This document shows positions 34,389 to 45,177 of a DNA stretch of 64,000 bases, one piece after another. Source of the DNA: Fimbriimonadaceae bacterium (GTDB taxonomy: Bacteria; Armatimonadota; Fimbriimonadia; Fimbriimonadales; Fimbriimonadaceae); assembly GCA_019187105.1 (NCBI GenBank), contig JABAQM010000001.1:2262734-2326733 (forward strand), read 5' to 3'. A program made the position numbers and the translations under genes. Every line of letters begins with the position of its first letter. Positions within the stretch are counted from its first letter, which is position 1. The notes below the pieces were generated by a model. That model made no database searches, had not been told where the DNA came from, and was given only the letters and a program-made list of their open reading frames with translations.

Positions 34389-35882
34389 TCAGACGCTTAC
34401 CGGTTGCTTGGCTTCGACCCCGTTGCCCCAGTAATTGACATCGAGATTCTTGACCGCCGCCGCTTCGTCCAGACGCCCGACGATCTGGGTCGACGGAGCG
34501 TCGTGGAGGATGTCGGGATTGTCATTGGCTTCCGCGCAGATGGCGATCAAAGCGTCGCAGAAGGCATCCAACGTCTCTTTGCACTCAGTCTCGGTCGGCT
34601 CGATCATCAGGCACTCCGGGACGATCAGCGGGAAGTAATTGGTGGGCGGGTGGAAGCCATAGTCGATGAGCCGCTTGCTGATGTCGAGGGCGCGGACGCC
34701 GTTTTTCTTGTATTCCTTCGCCGTCACCACGCACTCGTGCATGCAGGGCCGCTCGTGGGCCGGGGGCAGGACGTCTTTGAGCCGGGCCATGACGTAGTTG
34801 GCGTTCAAGACCGAATAGCGCGAGATGTCGGGCAAGTGCTCCTTACCCATCGCCAGCAGGTAGGTATAAGCGCGGACCGCCATGAGCGACTGGCCCCAGA
34901 AGCCGGATACCCGGCCGATCGACATGGGTCGGTGGTGGTCGATCTCCACGGTGCCGTTGCGGCGGACGATGACCGGCGCGGGCATAAAGGACTCGAGGTG
35001 CTTCTTGAGTCCGATGGCTCCGCAACCAGGTCCGCCACCGCCGTGCGGAGTGGTGAACGTCTTGTGGAGGTTCAGATGCATGCAGTCGAAACCGTGGTCG
35101 CCGGGTCGGGTGGTGCCGACCATTGCGTTCATGTTCGCGCCGTCGCAGAACACCTGGCCGCCAACGGCGTGGACCATTTCACAGATCTTCTGGATGTTCG
35201 GCTCAAAAAGTCCCAACGTGCTGGGATTGGTCACCATGAACGCCGCGACGGTGTCGTCGAGAAGACCTTGCAGCGCTCCGAGGTCGGTGTCTCCCGATTC
35301 ATTGGTGGGCACCGACTTGACTTCGTAGCCACAGCGGGCGGCTGAAGCGGGGTTGGTCCCGTGGGCGCTGTCGGGGACAAGCACGAACCGGCGCTTTTCG
35401 TTTTCGCCGCGGCTCTCGTGGTAGGCCCGAATGATCATCAGGCAGGTCTGTTCGCCGTGGGCGCCGGCGACCGGCTGCATGCTGATGGCGTCGAAGCCGG
35501 TGATCTCGACCAGGAAGTCCTGAACGCCAGCGATGACTTCGAGAAAGCCCTTGGCGGTTTCCGCCGGCTGCAGCGGATGCACATGGGTGAAACCCGCGAG
35601 TCCGGCGGTCCGCTCGTTGATCTTCGGGTTGTATTTCATCGTGCACGAGCCGAGCGGGTAGAAGCCGGTCTCGATGCCGTAGTTGATGTGGCTTAGATTG
35701 GTGAAATGCCGGAGAAGATCGAGCTCGCCGATTTCGGGAAGGCGCAGGTCATGCCTTAATTCGCCGAGCGTGGCCTCAAGGTCGATTTCCGGCGTGTCGC
35801 AACGGGGAACGTTGCATCCGATGCGGCCCGGGGAGGACTTCTCAAAGATCAGCGTGGGGGTCGGAACGGTCTTGGTGGGCAT
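34389..35882 (-). CDS. gcvPB: Glycine dehydrogenase (decarboxylating) subunit 2
   Basis: This is the PLP-binding beta subunit of the two-part glycine cleavage P protein. The 497-residue protein has the PLP lysine in HLNLHKTFTTPHGGGGPG, the NYGIETGFYPLGSCTMKYNP segment, and EQTCLMIIRAYHESRG. The alpha subunit gene is not adjacent, and gcvT is 24 kb away. A TAAACT box occurs on the minus strand 18 bases before the ATG (near 35901-35906), and no Shine-Dalgarno sequence is visible. Confidence 0.95.
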   Translation of the reverse strand: MPTKTVPTPTLIFEKSSPGRIGCNVPRCDTPEIDLEATLGELRHDLRLPEIGELDLLRHFTNLSHINYGIETGFYPLGSCTMKYNPKINERTAGLAGFTHVHPLQPAETAKGFLEVIAGVQDFLVEITGFDAISMQPVAGAHGEQTCLMIIRAYHESRGENEKRRFVLVPDSAHGTNPASAARCGYEVKSVPTNESGDTDLGALQGLLDDTVAAFMVTNPSTLGLFEPNIQKICEMVHAVGGQVFCDGANMNAMVGTTRPGDHGFDCMHLNLHKTFTTPHGGGGPGCGAIGLKKHLESFMPAPVIVRRNGTVEIDHHRPMSIGRVSGFWGQSLMAVRAYTYLLAMGKEHLPDISRYSVLNANYVMARLKDVLPPAHERPCMHECVVTAKEYKKNGVRALDISKRLIDYGFHPPTNYFPLIVPECLMIEPTETECKETLDAFCDALIAICAEANDNPDILHDAPSTQIVGRLDEAAAVKNLDVNYWGNGVEAKQPVSV

Positions 35883-35933
35883 GGACGGGGAGTAACGCTG
35901 AGTTTACCGTGGGGCTTCCTGGTGAGATGGGCG

Positions 35934-36242
35934 CTATTTGGGGGACAGGTCAACGTCAAAGCATGCTGGATCCCATACATAGTCCTCGCGCTGGAGACCG
36001 CGGCGCTTCTTGTCGGCAACGACTTGCTCGGCAAACAGGATCAAGCATTGCTCGATCCACGGCAGCCGCTCCAGCGGGGACGTGCCGTGAACGATCTGCA
36101 GCGCTCGCTGGGTGTCTTGCTCTTCCTGTGAATTTGGGAAGCTGCTCGGATCATAGGATTTAAACCTAGGATTCAAGGAACCGCTCCAAGCCGGTGATGT
36201 CGGCAAGGTCCTGAGGTCGCCCGGCAGCCCGCCTCGACTCAC
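35934..36242 (-). CDS. Uncertain hypothetical protein or gene remnant
   Basis: A 102-codon frame beginning with GTG has a protein-like C-terminal two thirds (TQRALQIVHGTSPLERLPWI and on to DYVWDP), with mixed charged and hydrophobic residues. There is no Shine-Dalgarno sequence, no family and no neighbour on the same strand nearby. It lies in the 510-base gap (35883-36392) before the AT-richer WD40 gene and may be a remnant of a once longer gene. Nothing else is recognised in this gap. Confidence 0.3.
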   Translation of the reverse strand: MSRGGLPGDLRTLPTSPAWSGSLNPRFKSYDPSSFPNSQEEQDTQRALQIVHGTSPLERLPWIEQCLILFAEQVVADKKRRGLQREDYVWDPACFDVDLSPK

Positions 36243-36392
36243 CAGAAGTTACGCTAGGCTGGTTTCGCACTTCGAGGACGTCCAGAAGGGGGCACCTGAA
36301 CAGTAGCATCTAAGTCAATGAAGAACCTACGTTGGCGCCAAAACTTGCTGTAGACTGCATAGAAGTAGTCGTTCTGAAGGAGGCGAGGCGCG

Positions 36393-38459
36393 GTGTTTTC
36401 ACAAGGTTGTCGTCGTATGTTTTGTGTCGTAGCAGCCATAGGCGTAAATTTCTGTTTGGCTGAAACAAATGATGCGCCTTGGCGCTTCGAGGTTCCAGGA
36501 CATGCCGGTCACCCGACTTCGGCGAAGCTTAGTCCTGGCGGGGCTTTCTTCGCAACTTCGGACGGTAACGATCTTAGGATCTGGGATACCTCGACGGGAA
36601 ACTTAAGGCGATCGCTGATCGACCCAGGCTTCGTTTCCGCCTTTGATTGGTCGCCAAGTAGCAAGTCGATCGCAGTCGACAGCACCAGCACCGTTCATTC
36701 CTTCGACGTCGCAAGTGGCGAGTATGGATTCTATGTCAATCGACCCCAAAACAATGGCGCTGAGTATTCGCCTGATGGACAAAAAATCCTCTCGTACTTT
36801 GAGGAAACAGTTTTTATACTCGATTCTGAATCGGGAAGCTTATTAAAGCAGTTTTCTTATCCAAAGCCAGTTCGTGTCTGCCGTTACTCCCATAGCGGAG
36901 ATTTCATTGTCGCCCTTTTGTTTGGGGGCGAGTTCGTGGTTCGACGAGTAAGTGATGGTGTAATTGTTCGCCAGTTTGGACCGTTTGACTCCGTTGACTT
37001 TACGCTCGATCCTACTGACCATTGGATTGCGAGCAACGTCGGCACAAGCGGACGCCTCATGGACCTCGTAACGGGTTCGGTTATGATCATCGACCACTCC
37101 GCGGCGAAGCATGCGTTCTCACGAGATGGCACCCGATTCGTAATTGCAGATGGCAAGACAGCGGCGATATGGAGTTCAGATTTTGCTGTCCCGCTAGAGT
37201 ATTGCATTGGTCATTCAGAAAAAATCCGCTTCATGGAGTTTACTCCGGACGACGCGGCGATCATAACTTGCTCGGATGACCAGACGTTAAGGACTTGGGA
37301 CAGTTGGCTCGGCACACCGCTAAGTACGATTCAGGCGAATGTTGCGCGGTTTACCGTTCTTACTGATTCGAAGCACCTCGTTACCCTTGACGCATTCCCG
37401 TCTGGGACAATCAGCTACTGGAATCTGCAATCGGGGCAACGGAGTTACCGGCGAAATGTGGTGAGCAAGACGACCGTTGTAGTTACATCGAGCCAGTATC
37501 ACATTGTTGTCTCTGCAGATGAAACTGGGAACTGTCAAATCTGGGATATCAATAATGGCACTCTTAAGTCTTGGCCACTAGATTCCGTAGAGCCACTTGT
37601 GTCAGTCGATATTGCTTTACAGTCTCCGGTGGCTGCCGTTGGCTCTGAAGGCAAGTTGCGTATTGTTAACCTGGAGAATGGTCAGGTGATCAAACAGGTA
37701 GACCTGACGAATCGACGGGTTGACGGTGTCTGCTTTAACCCGCAGACCAATATGCTTGCAGTGTTGCATCGTCGCTTTGATGCAGCGATTGACGTTTATG
37801 ATATAGGTACTTGCACTCTGAAAGGAACATGGAGTGGGATCGATCCTGCTACCCACCGGCTCCAATGGTCGGCGGATGGTACTAGACTGCTGGCCTTCTC
37901 TAGTTCGTCCTTGGCTGTTTGGGATGTTGCCCGCAAGGCAGTTGTTGGGCAGAGAACAGTGGATCCATTGCTCAGGTTCGCGGCGTTTGTACCGGATGGT
38001 CACCAAGTAATATTGTCGGGCGACAAAATGTCTGGACGAGTAATTGTGTGGGATCCGGAGTCCAACACAGTCACGAAGTCATTTAGTGCATTTGCAAGCG
38101 ACCCCAAGGCCCATAAGAACGGGTGTCATTCTCTCGCGGTATCGAGAGATGGTTCATCAGTTATAACCGGTGGAACAGATGGTTATGCACGTCTATGGCA
38201 CTATGCGAGTGGTCGATTGCGCCGGTCGCTTTTCCACGGCCAGAACCACCATCACATAGACGTCGTTGCGCTTTCATCGAATGCAACCAAGGCAGCAACC
38301 GCTTTCGGGGGACGAGTGACTGTCTGGGACCTTCAAACAGGGTCGGTCTTGGCTAGCTGGAGCGTAGGACGCAAGGTCGAGGATCTTGAGTTCACCGATT
38401 CCGATGCCGCCCTAGTCGTTATGAGCGATCGAGTCCGAGGCGTTATCAGTGTGCCGTGA
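36393..38459 (+). CDS. Secreted WD40-repeat protein
   Basis: The 688-residue protein has an N-terminal signal peptide (MFCVVAAIGVNFCLAET) and about 12-14 WD40-type repeats, such as SPGGAFFATSDGNDLRIWDT, TPDDAAIITCSDDQTLRTWD and SRDGSSVITGGTDGYARLWH. It should fold into one or two beta-propellers acting as a binding scaffold. The GTG start has an AAGGAGG Shine-Dalgarno sequence 9 bases upstream; the in-frame ATG at codon 9 is an alternative. The gene is clearly richer in A and T than its neighbours and uses AT-ending codons, a sign of recent transfer. Confidence 0.88.
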   Translation: MFSQGCRRMFCVVAAIGVNFCLAETNDAPWRFEVPGHAGHPTSAKLSPGGAFFATSDGNDLRIWDTSTGNLRRSLIDPGFVSAFDWSPSSKSIAVDSTSTVHSFDVASGEYGFYVNRPQNNGAEYSPDGQKILSYFEETVFILDSESGSLLKQFSYPKPVRVCRYSHSGDFIVALLFGGEFVVRRVSDGVIVRQFGPFDSVDFTLDPTDHWIASNVGTSGRLMDLVTGSVMIIDHSAAKHAFSRDGTRFVIADGKTAAIWSSDFAVPLEYCIGHSEKIRFMEFTPDDAAIITCSDDQTLRTWDSWLGTPLSTIQANVARFTVLTDSKHLVTLDAFPSGTISYWNLQSGQRSYRRNVVSKTTVVVTSSQYHIVVSADETGNCQIWDINNGTLKSWPLDSVEPLVSVDIALQSPVAAVGSEGKLRIVNLENGQVIKQVDLTNRRVDGVCFNPQTNMLAVLHRRFDAAIDVYDIGTCTLKGTWSGIDPATHRLQWSADGTRLLAFSSSSLAVWDVARKAVVGQRTVDPLLRFAAFVPDGHQVILSGDKMSGRVIVWDPESNTVTKSFSAFASDPKAHKNGCHSLAVSRDGSSVITGGTDGYARLWHYASGRLRRSLFHGQNHHHIDVVALSSNATKAATAFGGRVTVWDLQTGSVLASWSVGRKVEDLEFTDSDAALVVMSDRVRGVISVP

Positions 38460-38471
38460 CCTGGCGCGTGA

Positions 38472-38477
38472 TACGAT
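38472..38477 (+). promoter_or_regulatory. Possible -10 box TACGAT, leaderless
   Basis: TACGAT lies 6 bases before the ATG at 38484, with no Shine-Dalgarno sequence. It would drive the two-gene cytochrome/DUF1501 operon. Confidence 0.5.
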
Positions 38478-38483
38478 AAAGCG

Positions 38484-41453
38484 ATGACCGCGAAGAGGTG
38501 GCTTTGGGTGCTGGCGGCAGGGCCGATGATCGTCGGAGCTTTCCAAGCCGGCCAGACTCCAAACAAACCCAAAAAGGTCGACTACGCTCACAATGTCGCG
38601 CCGATCTTTCGCGCCCATTGCGCCTCGTGCCACTCTGGAAAGGACGCCAGCGGAGGACTCGACCTCACGACGATCGCCGGCATCAAGAAGGGCGGTAGCG
38701 GCAAGCTCTTCGTTCCCGGAAAGCCGGGGCAGAGCCTCCTCGTCCAGCGCATCAAGGGTCTTGGCGGACTCCCGCAGATGCCGATGGGCTTCAAGCCGCT
38801 CGATCCCCATCAGATCGAGGCCATCGAGCAATGGATTGCTCAGGGCGCCGACCTCAATGCCGAGGCAAAACCGCACTGGTCCTACCAACCGCCAAAGCGA
38901 CCATCGCTTCCGACTGTCAAGCAGACGTCTTGGCCAAAGAACTCCATCGACCGTTTTGTGCTCAGCCGCCTCGAAAAGCAGGGGCTAAAGCCCTCGCCGG
39001 AAGCCGACCGCGAAACCCTGCTGCGGCGCGTGACGCTCGACCTGACCGGTCTTCCCCCGAGCCCGGCAGAGATCGAGGCCTACCTCACGGACGCGAGCCC
39101 ACGAGCTTACGAGCGGGTCGTCGACCGCCTACTTGCCTCGCCTCAGTACGGCGAGCGCGTTACCCGAATCTGGCTGGACCTATCTCGCTACGCCGATACC
39201 AACGGCTACGAGGCGGACTACCTGCGGACGGCTTGGAAATATCGGGACTGGCTGATTGATGCCTTCAATCGCAATCTCCCCTACGACATCTTCATTCGCG
39301 ACCAGATGGCGGGCGACCTGTTGCCAAATCCCACGCTGGATCAGCTGATCGCCACCGGATTCCACCGCAACTCGATGTTCAACAGCGAAGGCGGGGTTGA
39401 CCCGGCCGAGGGTTTGAACGTGGCGATCGAGGATCGGGTGAGCACCACTGCCACGGTCTTCATGGGCATCACCCTGATGTGCGCCAAGTGCCACGACCAC
39501 AAGTACGACCCCTTCACCCAGAAGGACTACTACCGCTTCGTCGCGTTCTTCGCCAACACCGACTACGAATCCCGTGGCAGCGCCGACGTGGGTCAGCAGA
39601 AGTTCTATGAACCCGAAATCGATGCGCCTTCACCGGACCAGGCCGCAAAGGTCAAGGAGCTGGAAAGCAAGCTTGAGGCCTGCCGGGCGGCGATCAATGC
39701 CCCGGACGCTCCGGTTCGAAAAGGCTTCGATGCGTGGCTTGCCACTGCGGAGGAGTCGGGCAACGACGGCTGGAGCTTCGCGGAAGACGTAAAAGCTGTG
39801 TCGGCAAACGGTGCCACGCTCAGCGTTCAAGAGGACGGGACCATTTTGGCGACGGGTGAGAATCCGAACACCGACACCTACACGATCGAGTTCGTGGCCC
39901 GGCGTGGGGCGAGCTCGCTCCGCTTGGAGTCGATCCCTGATCCAAGTCTCGTCAATGGGGGCAGCGGCCGTTCTGAGAGCGGCAACATCATCCTGACCGC
40001 CCTGCGGGTCAAGGTGGACGGCAAGGCGGTCGAGGTAACCGATCCGAGGGCCACGTTCGTGCAGGTAGGGTATGACCTCGCGCAGCTCAAGACCGGCAAT
40101 CCGAATGGCGGATGGGCGCTTTATCCGGAAGTCAAGCAGCGGCAGGAACTGGTGGTCGGGATCGGGGAGGTAAAGCCCGGCGCCAGGATCGAAGTCAAAC
40201 TCGAATTCAATTCGCCGACCTGGGCCAAGCACACGCTCGGAAAGTTCCGGCTGAGTGTGACCGGCCGTAAGCCGGCAATGCCCATCCCAGGCGCGCTTCG
40301 AGCCCTGATCGGCAACCCGAACCGCACGGCTGCCGAACGGGAACAGCTTTTCCAGCACTTCCTTCGTCAGGTCGGCTCGCTGTTTCCCGATGTCGCGGCC
40401 GTGAAGCAGGCTTCTGACGAGTTGAATGCGTCCCGCATGGCGATTCCGAAAGCCTTGATTCTCCGTGACAGAAAGACGGCGGGACCACTTCAGACGCCCG
40501 TTCTCCTGCGGGGCGACTTTACTCAGAAGGGTCCGATGGTGACGGCCGGCCCGCCCGGGATCTTCCCTCAGCCTGCCGAGCCGATCGCCAACCGCCTTAC
40601 GCTTGCCGAATGGCTAGTTTCGCCTAAGAACCCTCTGACGGCGCGGGTCCAGGTGAACCGGATGTGGGAGCAGTTCTTTGGTCGGGGGTTGGTACTGACC
40701 CTCGACGACTTTGGCACCCAGGGTTCGCCGCCCAGCCACCCCGCCTTGCTGGATTGGCTCGCCACTGAGTTCATCGCCCGGAAGTGGGATATGAAAGCGA
40801 TGGCCAAGCTGATCGTGATGTCGGCCACCTATCGCCAGAGCTCGCGCACGAGCGCTGCCCTACGGGAACGCGATCCGGAGAACATCCTCCTAGCCCGTGG
40901 CCCGCGATTTCGTTTGGAAGCCGAAGCGATCCGCGATGTGATACTGTCGGCGTCCGGCTTGCTCAGCAAGAAGATCGGTGGTCCGAGCGTGTATCCCAGC
41001 CAGCCGGAAGGCGTGTGGAACAGCCCCTTTAGTGGTGAACGCTATATGCCGAGCGAGGGCGAAAATCGCTACCGGCGCGGTATTTACACCGTGTGGAAGC
41101 GAACCGCACCGTATCCCGCCTTTGTGGCATTCGACGCGATTTCACGGGAAACCTGCAGCCCGCGGCGGATCCGAACCAACACACCGCTCCAGGCGCTCGC
41201 GATGCTGAACGACGCGACCGTCACCGAGGCTGGCAAGGCACTTGCGATGAGAATGCAGAAGGAAGGAGGCACCACCGATCGCACGCGCCTGATCCATGGC
41301 TTCCGGCTCTGTACCGGCAGAACTCCTAAGGGTGCCGAAGTAAAACGTTTGCTCGCCTTACTAAGTAAGCTGCAGGACAAGGCAGCTTCGGAGGCTTGGA
41401 CGTTGATCGGTGTGACGCTGTTGAACCTCGACGAAACGATTACCAGATCATGA
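38484..41453 (+). CDS. Cytochrome c (PSCyt1) / DUF1549 / DUF1553 (PSD1) protein
   Basis: The 989-residue secreted protein has a signal sequence, a PSCyt1 haem-binding motif CASCH (about residue 50), the DUF1549/PSCyt2 domain ([27 protein letters not shown], then [11 protein letters not shown] as a second haem-like motif), a middle carbohydrate-binding-like region (residues 430-600), and the C-terminal DUF1553/PSD1 domain ([28 protein letters not shown]). These proteins are abundant in Planctomycetes and relatives and are linked to polymer breakdown or electron transfer, but the reaction is not established. It overlaps the DUF1501 gene (ATGA). Confidence 0.92.
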   Translation: MTAKRWLWVLAAGPMIVGAFQAGQTPNKPKKVDYAHNVAPIFRAHCASCHSGKDASGGLDLTTIAGIKKGGSGKLFVPGKPGQSLLVQRIKGLGGLPQMPMGFKPLDPHQIEAIEQWIAQGADLNAEAKPHWSYQPPKRPSLPTVKQTSWPKNSIDRFVLSRLEKQGLKPSPEADRETLLRRVTLDLTGLPPSPAEIEAYLTDASPRAYERVVDRLLASPQYGERVTRIWLDLSRYADTNGYEADYLRTAWKYRDWLIDAFNRNLPYDIFIRDQMAGDLLPNPTLDQLIATGFHRNSMFNSEGGVDPAEGLNVAIEDRVSTTATVFMGITLMCAKCHDHKYDPFTQKDYYRFVAFFANTDYESRGSADVGQQKFYEPEIDAPSPDQAAKVKELESKLEACRAAINAPDAPVRKGFDAWLATAEESGNDGWSFAEDVKAVSANGATLSVQEDGTILATGENPNTDTYTIEFVARRGASSLRLESIPDPSLVNGGSGRSESGNIILTALRVKVDGKAVEVTDPRATFVQVGYDLAQLKTGNPNGGWALYPEVKQRQELVVGIGEVKPGARIEVKLEFNSPTWAKHTLGKFRLSVTGRKPAMPIPGALRALIGNPNRTAAEREQLFQHFLRQVGSLFPDVAAVKQASDELNASRMAIPKALILRDRKTAGPLQTPVLLRGDFTQKGPMVTAGPPGIFPQPAEPIANRLTLAEWLVSPKNPLTARVQVNRMWEQFFGRGLVLTLDDFGTQGSPPSHPALLDWLATEFIARKWDMKAMAKLIVMSATYRQSSRTSAALRERDPENILLARGPRFRLEAEAIRDVILSASGLLSKKIGGPSVYPSQPEGVWNSPFSGERYMPSEGENRYRRGIYTVWKRTAPYPAFVAFDAISRETCSPRRIRTNTPLQALAMLNDATVTEAGKALAMRMQKEGGTTDRTRLIHGFRLCTGRTPKGAEVKRLLALLSKLQDKAASEAWTLIGVTLLNLDETITRS

Positions 41454-42907
41454 AAGATCCCAATGATGCCCTCAAGCAGATAACCCGTCGGACGTTCTTT
41501 AGGGAAACCGCCTATGGCGTCGGGGGAATCGCCCTTGCCTCGCTGCTCGCCGACCCGGCGGTGGCTGCGGCGATCGAGCAGGAAAAGCGAAAGGATCCCT
41601 TGGCCCCCAAGAAGAGTCACTTCAAGCCGAGGGCAAAGGCGGTGATCTATCTCTTTATGGCGGGGGCGCCGTCGCAGCTCGACCTGTTCGATTCCAAGCC
41701 CACTCTCCAAAAATACAACGGCGAGCTTTGTCCGGAGGAGCTGATGAAGGGCGAGCGCTTCGCTTTCATTCGCGGCCGTCCAAAGCTGCTTGGCTCGCCC
41801 TACAAGTTCGAGAAATGTGGCCGCAGCGGCCAGATGGTCTCCGAGTTGCTGCCCCACTTCAAGAAGATCGTGGACGACGTGGCGGTCGTGCGGTCGATCC
41901 GGACGGACCAGTTCAACCATGCTCCGGCCCAGCTGTTCATGAACACCGGCTTCCAGATTCCCGGAAGGCCCAGCTTTGGCTCGTGGATGAGCTATGGGCT
42001 CGGCTCCGAGAATGCCGACCTGCCGGGATTTGTCGTCCTCATTTCGGGTGAAAACAACCCGGATGGTGGGAAGAGCTGCTGGAGCAGCGGATTCCTGCCG
42101 ACCGTCTATCAAGGTGTCGAATTCAGGTCCAAGGGCGATCCGATTCTATTCGTCACCGATCCCGACGGGGTTACGCGGGAGATTCGTCGCGACATGCTCG
42201 ACGCCCTGCGCGACCTCAACACGATGCAGCTGCACGACACGAACGATCCAGAGATCGCAACGCGCATCGCCCAGTACGAGCTGGCCTACCGGATGCAGTC
42301 GAGCGTTCCTGAGCTGATGGACACCAAAAACGAATCCCAGGAAACCCTCGACCTTTATGGCATCAAGCCCGGCGACAGTGGATTCGGCGCCAACTGCCTG
42401 CTCGCCCGACGGCTCGTCGAGCGCGGCGTCCGGTTTGTTCAGCTCTATCACCGCGGATGGGACAATCACGGCACCAGCGAATACGACGACATCAAGAATC
42501 GACTTCCCAAGCTCTGCCAAGAGACGGATCAGGGGGCTGCGGCGCTCGTCATGGACCTTAAGCGGCGAGGCATGCTCGACGATACGATCGTGATCTGGGG
42601 TGGTGAATTCGGGCGCACACCGATGAACGAGGCGCGCGGCGGTTCAACGTACCTGGGCCGCGACCACCACCCGCGTGCGTTTTCGATGTGGATGGCAGGC
42701 GGCGGCTTCAAACCAGGCATTTCGTTCGGAGAGACCGACGAGCTTGGATACAACGTCGCCGAGAACGAAGTGCACGTCCACGACCTCCACGCGACGATTC
42801 TTCACCTGATGGGCCTCGACCACACGCGGCTAACTTACAAACACATGGGACGGAACTTCCGACTGACCGATGTGTTCGGCAATGTTGTCGACGGGCTGCT
42901 GGAGTAA
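41450..42907 (+). CDS. DUF1501 family protein with Tat signal
   Basis: This 485-residue partner of the preceding gene is a DUF1501 (sulfatase/alkaline-phosphatase-fold) protein. It starts with a twin-arginine signal ([20 protein letters not shown]), so it is exported folded. Further features are [20 protein letters not shown], the HRGWDNH region, GGEFGRTP and [17 protein letters not shown], which carry conserved metal-binding-type residues. ATG at 41450 overlaps the upstream stop. The pair DUF1549/1553 plus DUF1501 is a standard unit and probably works as an envelope complex; the substrate is unknown. Confidence 0.93.
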   Translation: MKDPNDALKQITRRTFFRETAYGVGGIALASLLADPAVAAAIEQEKRKDPLAPKKSHFKPRAKAVIYLFMAGAPSQLDLFDSKPTLQKYNGELCPEELMKGERFAFIRGRPKLLGSPYKFEKCGRSGQMVSELLPHFKKIVDDVAVVRSIRTDQFNHAPAQLFMNTGFQIPGRPSFGSWMSYGLGSENADLPGFVVLISGENNPDGGKSCWSSGFLPTVYQGVEFRSKGDPILFVTDPDGVTREIRRDMLDALRDLNTMQLHDTNDPEIATRIAQYELAYRMQSSVPELMDTKNESQETLDLYGIKPGDSGFGANCLLARRLVERGVRFVQLYHRGWDNHGTSEYDDIKNRLPKLCQETDQGAAALVMDLKRRGMLDDTIVIWGGEFGRTPMNEARGGSTYLGRDHHPRAFSMWMAGGGFKPGISFGETDELGYNVAENEVHVHDLHATILHLMGLDHTRLTYKHMGRNFRLTDVFGNVVDGLLE

Positions 42908-42926
42908 CGGGCAACAACCTGCGAGG

Positions 42927-44162
42927 CTACCGTCCGCCGATAGCCAGCCAGACATCGCGGCGATTGCCGGAGACATCGGCCTCGCCGCCGTCGTCCTTCT
43001 GATCCTGGCCGACGCTATACAGCCGGTAATCCGTGGACGAGGCCCGGTAAACGAATGGACGACCGGTATACGGGTCGGTAGCCAGGTCCTTTGGGAATGC
43101 GGAAAGGTCGGCCGGTACCTGGCGGGTGGCTTTGAAAATGGCCAGCAGACGGGATTCGAGAATGAACAGCCGGCTCAAGGTCAGGGCGCGATCGTTCATT
43201 CTAACCAGCACCTTGCCGGTGCCGAAGTAGTGCTTGGCAAACCGCTTCCACGGCCGGTAGGCGTCCTCGTCCGGTTCTTTCCACTCGCCGCGTTCTGAGG
43301 GAGGGATTGAGTAGGCCGCTGTTATGATCGCAACTTCATCTTCCGCTTCCTTGGCGAAGCCTCGGAAGTACGCCTGCCGCGCCGCGTCGTCATCCTTGGC
43401 CAGGCGCTCCAGGAACTTCACGGCCTCCCGGGCATCCAACCCAAGTTCGGATTCGAGCTGTTGGAACGCACGGTCTTGGTAGCAGTCCTGAATGTACTGG
43501 ACACCCGCGAGAAACTGCAGGCGTTCGTGGCGAATGGTGACGGAGAGGTCCGGCTTGCGCGCGAGCGCAGCCTCGACCCCCTTGCTGAGGCGGCTGAGTT
43601 GGCCGGCGCCGAACTCGCCCAACCGTTCAAGGAGCGGAGCACGCAGGTGGTCGACGATCCAAAGGCCAAGCGAAGCGTCGGCCGAGCAACCTCCGCAAAT
43701 GTCGAAGCCGAAGCGCGTTCCGGCCAGCGCCACGTCGATTGCCTGATCGAATTCGTTGTTCTCCAGGTGCCTTTTCAGTCGGTACTGCATGGCGTTGGCG
43801 ATCAGTCGCCAGCCTTGATGATGCAGATCCGGGGAGAACGGGATCTTTGGCGTAAACGCAAACTCGCACGGCATCTTCGAAGCGGCCATCACGGCGCCGA
43901 TTTCAGGCGGGAGATCGCGTTCCATCTGAGCCAGCATCCCCTCGGTAAAGGAAACGCGAAAGCGCCATTCTTCCCCCTTTTTGACCGCCGACCGCGCCGC
44001 CAGGGCATAGTGATCCCAGGCGTTCTTTGAGCCGCTGACGGGTTCCCGGTATGCTTGCGGGGGAATCCAGTCGTCGAAAGGCGGAGGCGCAGGCTTGTTG
44101 CAGGCCGCTCCACAGGCCAAAATGATGGCGAGGTTAACGATACGGAGGCATCCGTGCCTCAT
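42927..44162 (-). CDS. Lipoprotein of unknown function
   Basis: The 411-residue protein has a lipobox at GAAC (C21) and a mainly helical body. Its C-terminus has LLAIFKATRQVPADLSAF, then ATDPYTGRPFVYRASSTDYR and a YSVGQD/DDGG segment, a tail like that of pseudopilin-associated proteins and of the secreted protein at 31932-33293. Function unknown. The start is well supported: ATG at 44162 follows a TACCCT box by 7 bases. It converges with the DUF1501 gene, leaving 19 bases between stops. Confidence 0.78.
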   Translation of the reverse strand: MRHGCLRIVNLAIILACGAACNKPAPPPFDDWIPPQAYREPVSGSKNAWDHYALAARSAVKKGEEWRFRVSFTEGMLAQMERDLPPEIGAVMAASKMPCEFAFTPKIPFSPDLHHQGWRLIANAMQYRLKRHLENNEFDQAIDVALAGTRFGFDICGGCSADASLGLWIVDHLRAPLLERLGEFGAGQLSRLSKGVEAALARKPDLSVTIRHERLQFLAGVQYIQDCYQDRAFQQLESELGLDAREAVKFLERLAKDDDAARQAYFRGFAKEAEDEVAIITAAYSIPPSERGEWKEPDEDAYRPWKRFAKHYFGTGKVLVRMNDRALTLSRLFILESRLLAIFKATRQVPADLSAFPKDLATDPYTGRPFVYRASSTDYRLYSVGQDQKDDGGEADVSGNRRDVWLAIGGR

Positions 44163-44169
44163 GAGGGGC

Positions 44170-44175
44170 AGGGTA
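44170..44175 (-). promoter_or_regulatory. -10 box TACCCT, leaderless
   Basis: On the minus strand TACCCT lies exactly 7 bases before the ATG at 44162. No Shine-Dalgarno sequence is present. Confidence 0.5.
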
Positions 44176-44213
44176 CCTCGCGTGTGCTATCCTCTCCCCC
44201 AACTGCTATTCGT

Positions 44214-45167
44214 ATGAAAGGCGTTATTCTGGCCGCGGGCAAGGGCTCCAGGCTTTATCCCGTTACCCACTTCATTCCGAAGCCGCTGCTTCCACTCGCC
44301 AACCGTATCACGCTGGCCTATGCCTTCGATCGGCTCCATGAGATCGGCATCGATGAAGTCTGCGTCGTGGTCGGCGAGAATGACTCCGAAATGCGCGAGG
44401 CCCTCGGAAACGGCTCGGCTTTTGGATTGAAGCTGGATTACGTGCGGCAGACCCAACCCCTTGGACTTGCTCACGCGGTCGGATTTGCCAAAGACTTCGT
44501 GGGTGGGCAGCCGTTCGTGCTCTATCTCGGCGACGCGATCTACTCGGACGGGTTCCAGCGCCACGCCCAGCGCTTTACCGAATCCGGATGCGCCAACCTC
44601 AATATCGTCAAGCCGGTGGAAGATCCTTCGCGCTTCGGGGTGGCGAACGTGGAGGGAGAGCGAATCGTCAAGCTCGTTGAAAAGCCTGCGGCGCCGGAGT
44701 CCAATTTGGCGATGGCGGGCATGTACTTCTTTGGACCGCAGATTTGGTCGGTCCTGCCCGATCTGAAGCCAAGCGCAAGAGGCGAATACGAGATCACCGA
44801 TGCCATTCAGATGCTTGTGGATCGGGGAGAGACGGTTCTCGCCGGGGTGTATGAGGGCGAGTGGTTCGATACGGGGACGCTGGACTCGTTTTTGGCGACA
44901 AGCCGCTATCTGACGCGTAGCGAACGCCTGCTGCCAGAGAGTTCCCAGATCCTTGGCGAAATTGGCGAGGCGGTCGTCGTCGGCGAGGACGCCAAGCTGC
45001 GATGCAACTATATTGAGGACTCTGTGATTCTGCCCGGAGCCAATGTCCAGGCGTCCGGCGCCATCCGCCATTCGATCATCGGCGGGCATTATCGACACGA
45101 TGGCGATATCGAAGGGGCGATCATCATGGAGGCGACCCAGCGATCCGAAGCCCGAGCCGCCAAGTAA
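44214..45167 (+). CDS. Sugar-1-phosphate nucleotidyltransferase
   Basis: The 317-residue enzyme belongs to the same glucose-1-phosphate nucleotidyltransferase family as the gene at 22831. It has [27 protein letters not shown] with the metal-binding aspartate, [26 protein letters not shown] and EWFDTGT, but its C-terminal beta-helix is shorter. It should make an NDP-sugar for envelope glycans. ATG at 44214 begins the conserved sequence; the longer frame to 44055 overlaps the lipoprotein gene and is rejected. It ends just before gapA, whose -10 box overlaps its stop codon. Confidence 0.88.
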   Translation: MKGVILAAGKGSRLYPVTHFIPKPLLPLANRITLAYAFDRLHEIGIDEVCVVVGENDSEMREALGNGSAFGLKLDYVRQTQPLGLAHAVGFAKDFVGGQPFVLYLGDAIYSDGFQRHAQRFTESGCANLNIVKPVEDPSRFGVANVEGERIVKLVEKPAAPESNLAMAGMYFFGPQIWSVLPDLKPSARGEYEITDAIQMLVDRGETVLAGVYEGEWFDTGTLDSFLATSRYLTRSERLLPESSQILGEIGEAVVVGEDAKLRCNYIEDSVILPGANVQASGAIRHSIIGGHYRHDGDIEGAIIMEATQRSEARAAK

Positions 45168-45170
45168 ACT
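45165..45170 (+). promoter_or_regulatory. -10 box TAAACT, leaderless promoter of gapA
   Basis: TAAACT lies 7 bases before the gapA ATG at 45178; its TAA is also the stop codon of the upstream gene. No Shine-Dalgarno sequence is visible. Confidence 0.55.
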
Positions 45171-45177
45171 CGCCTTA

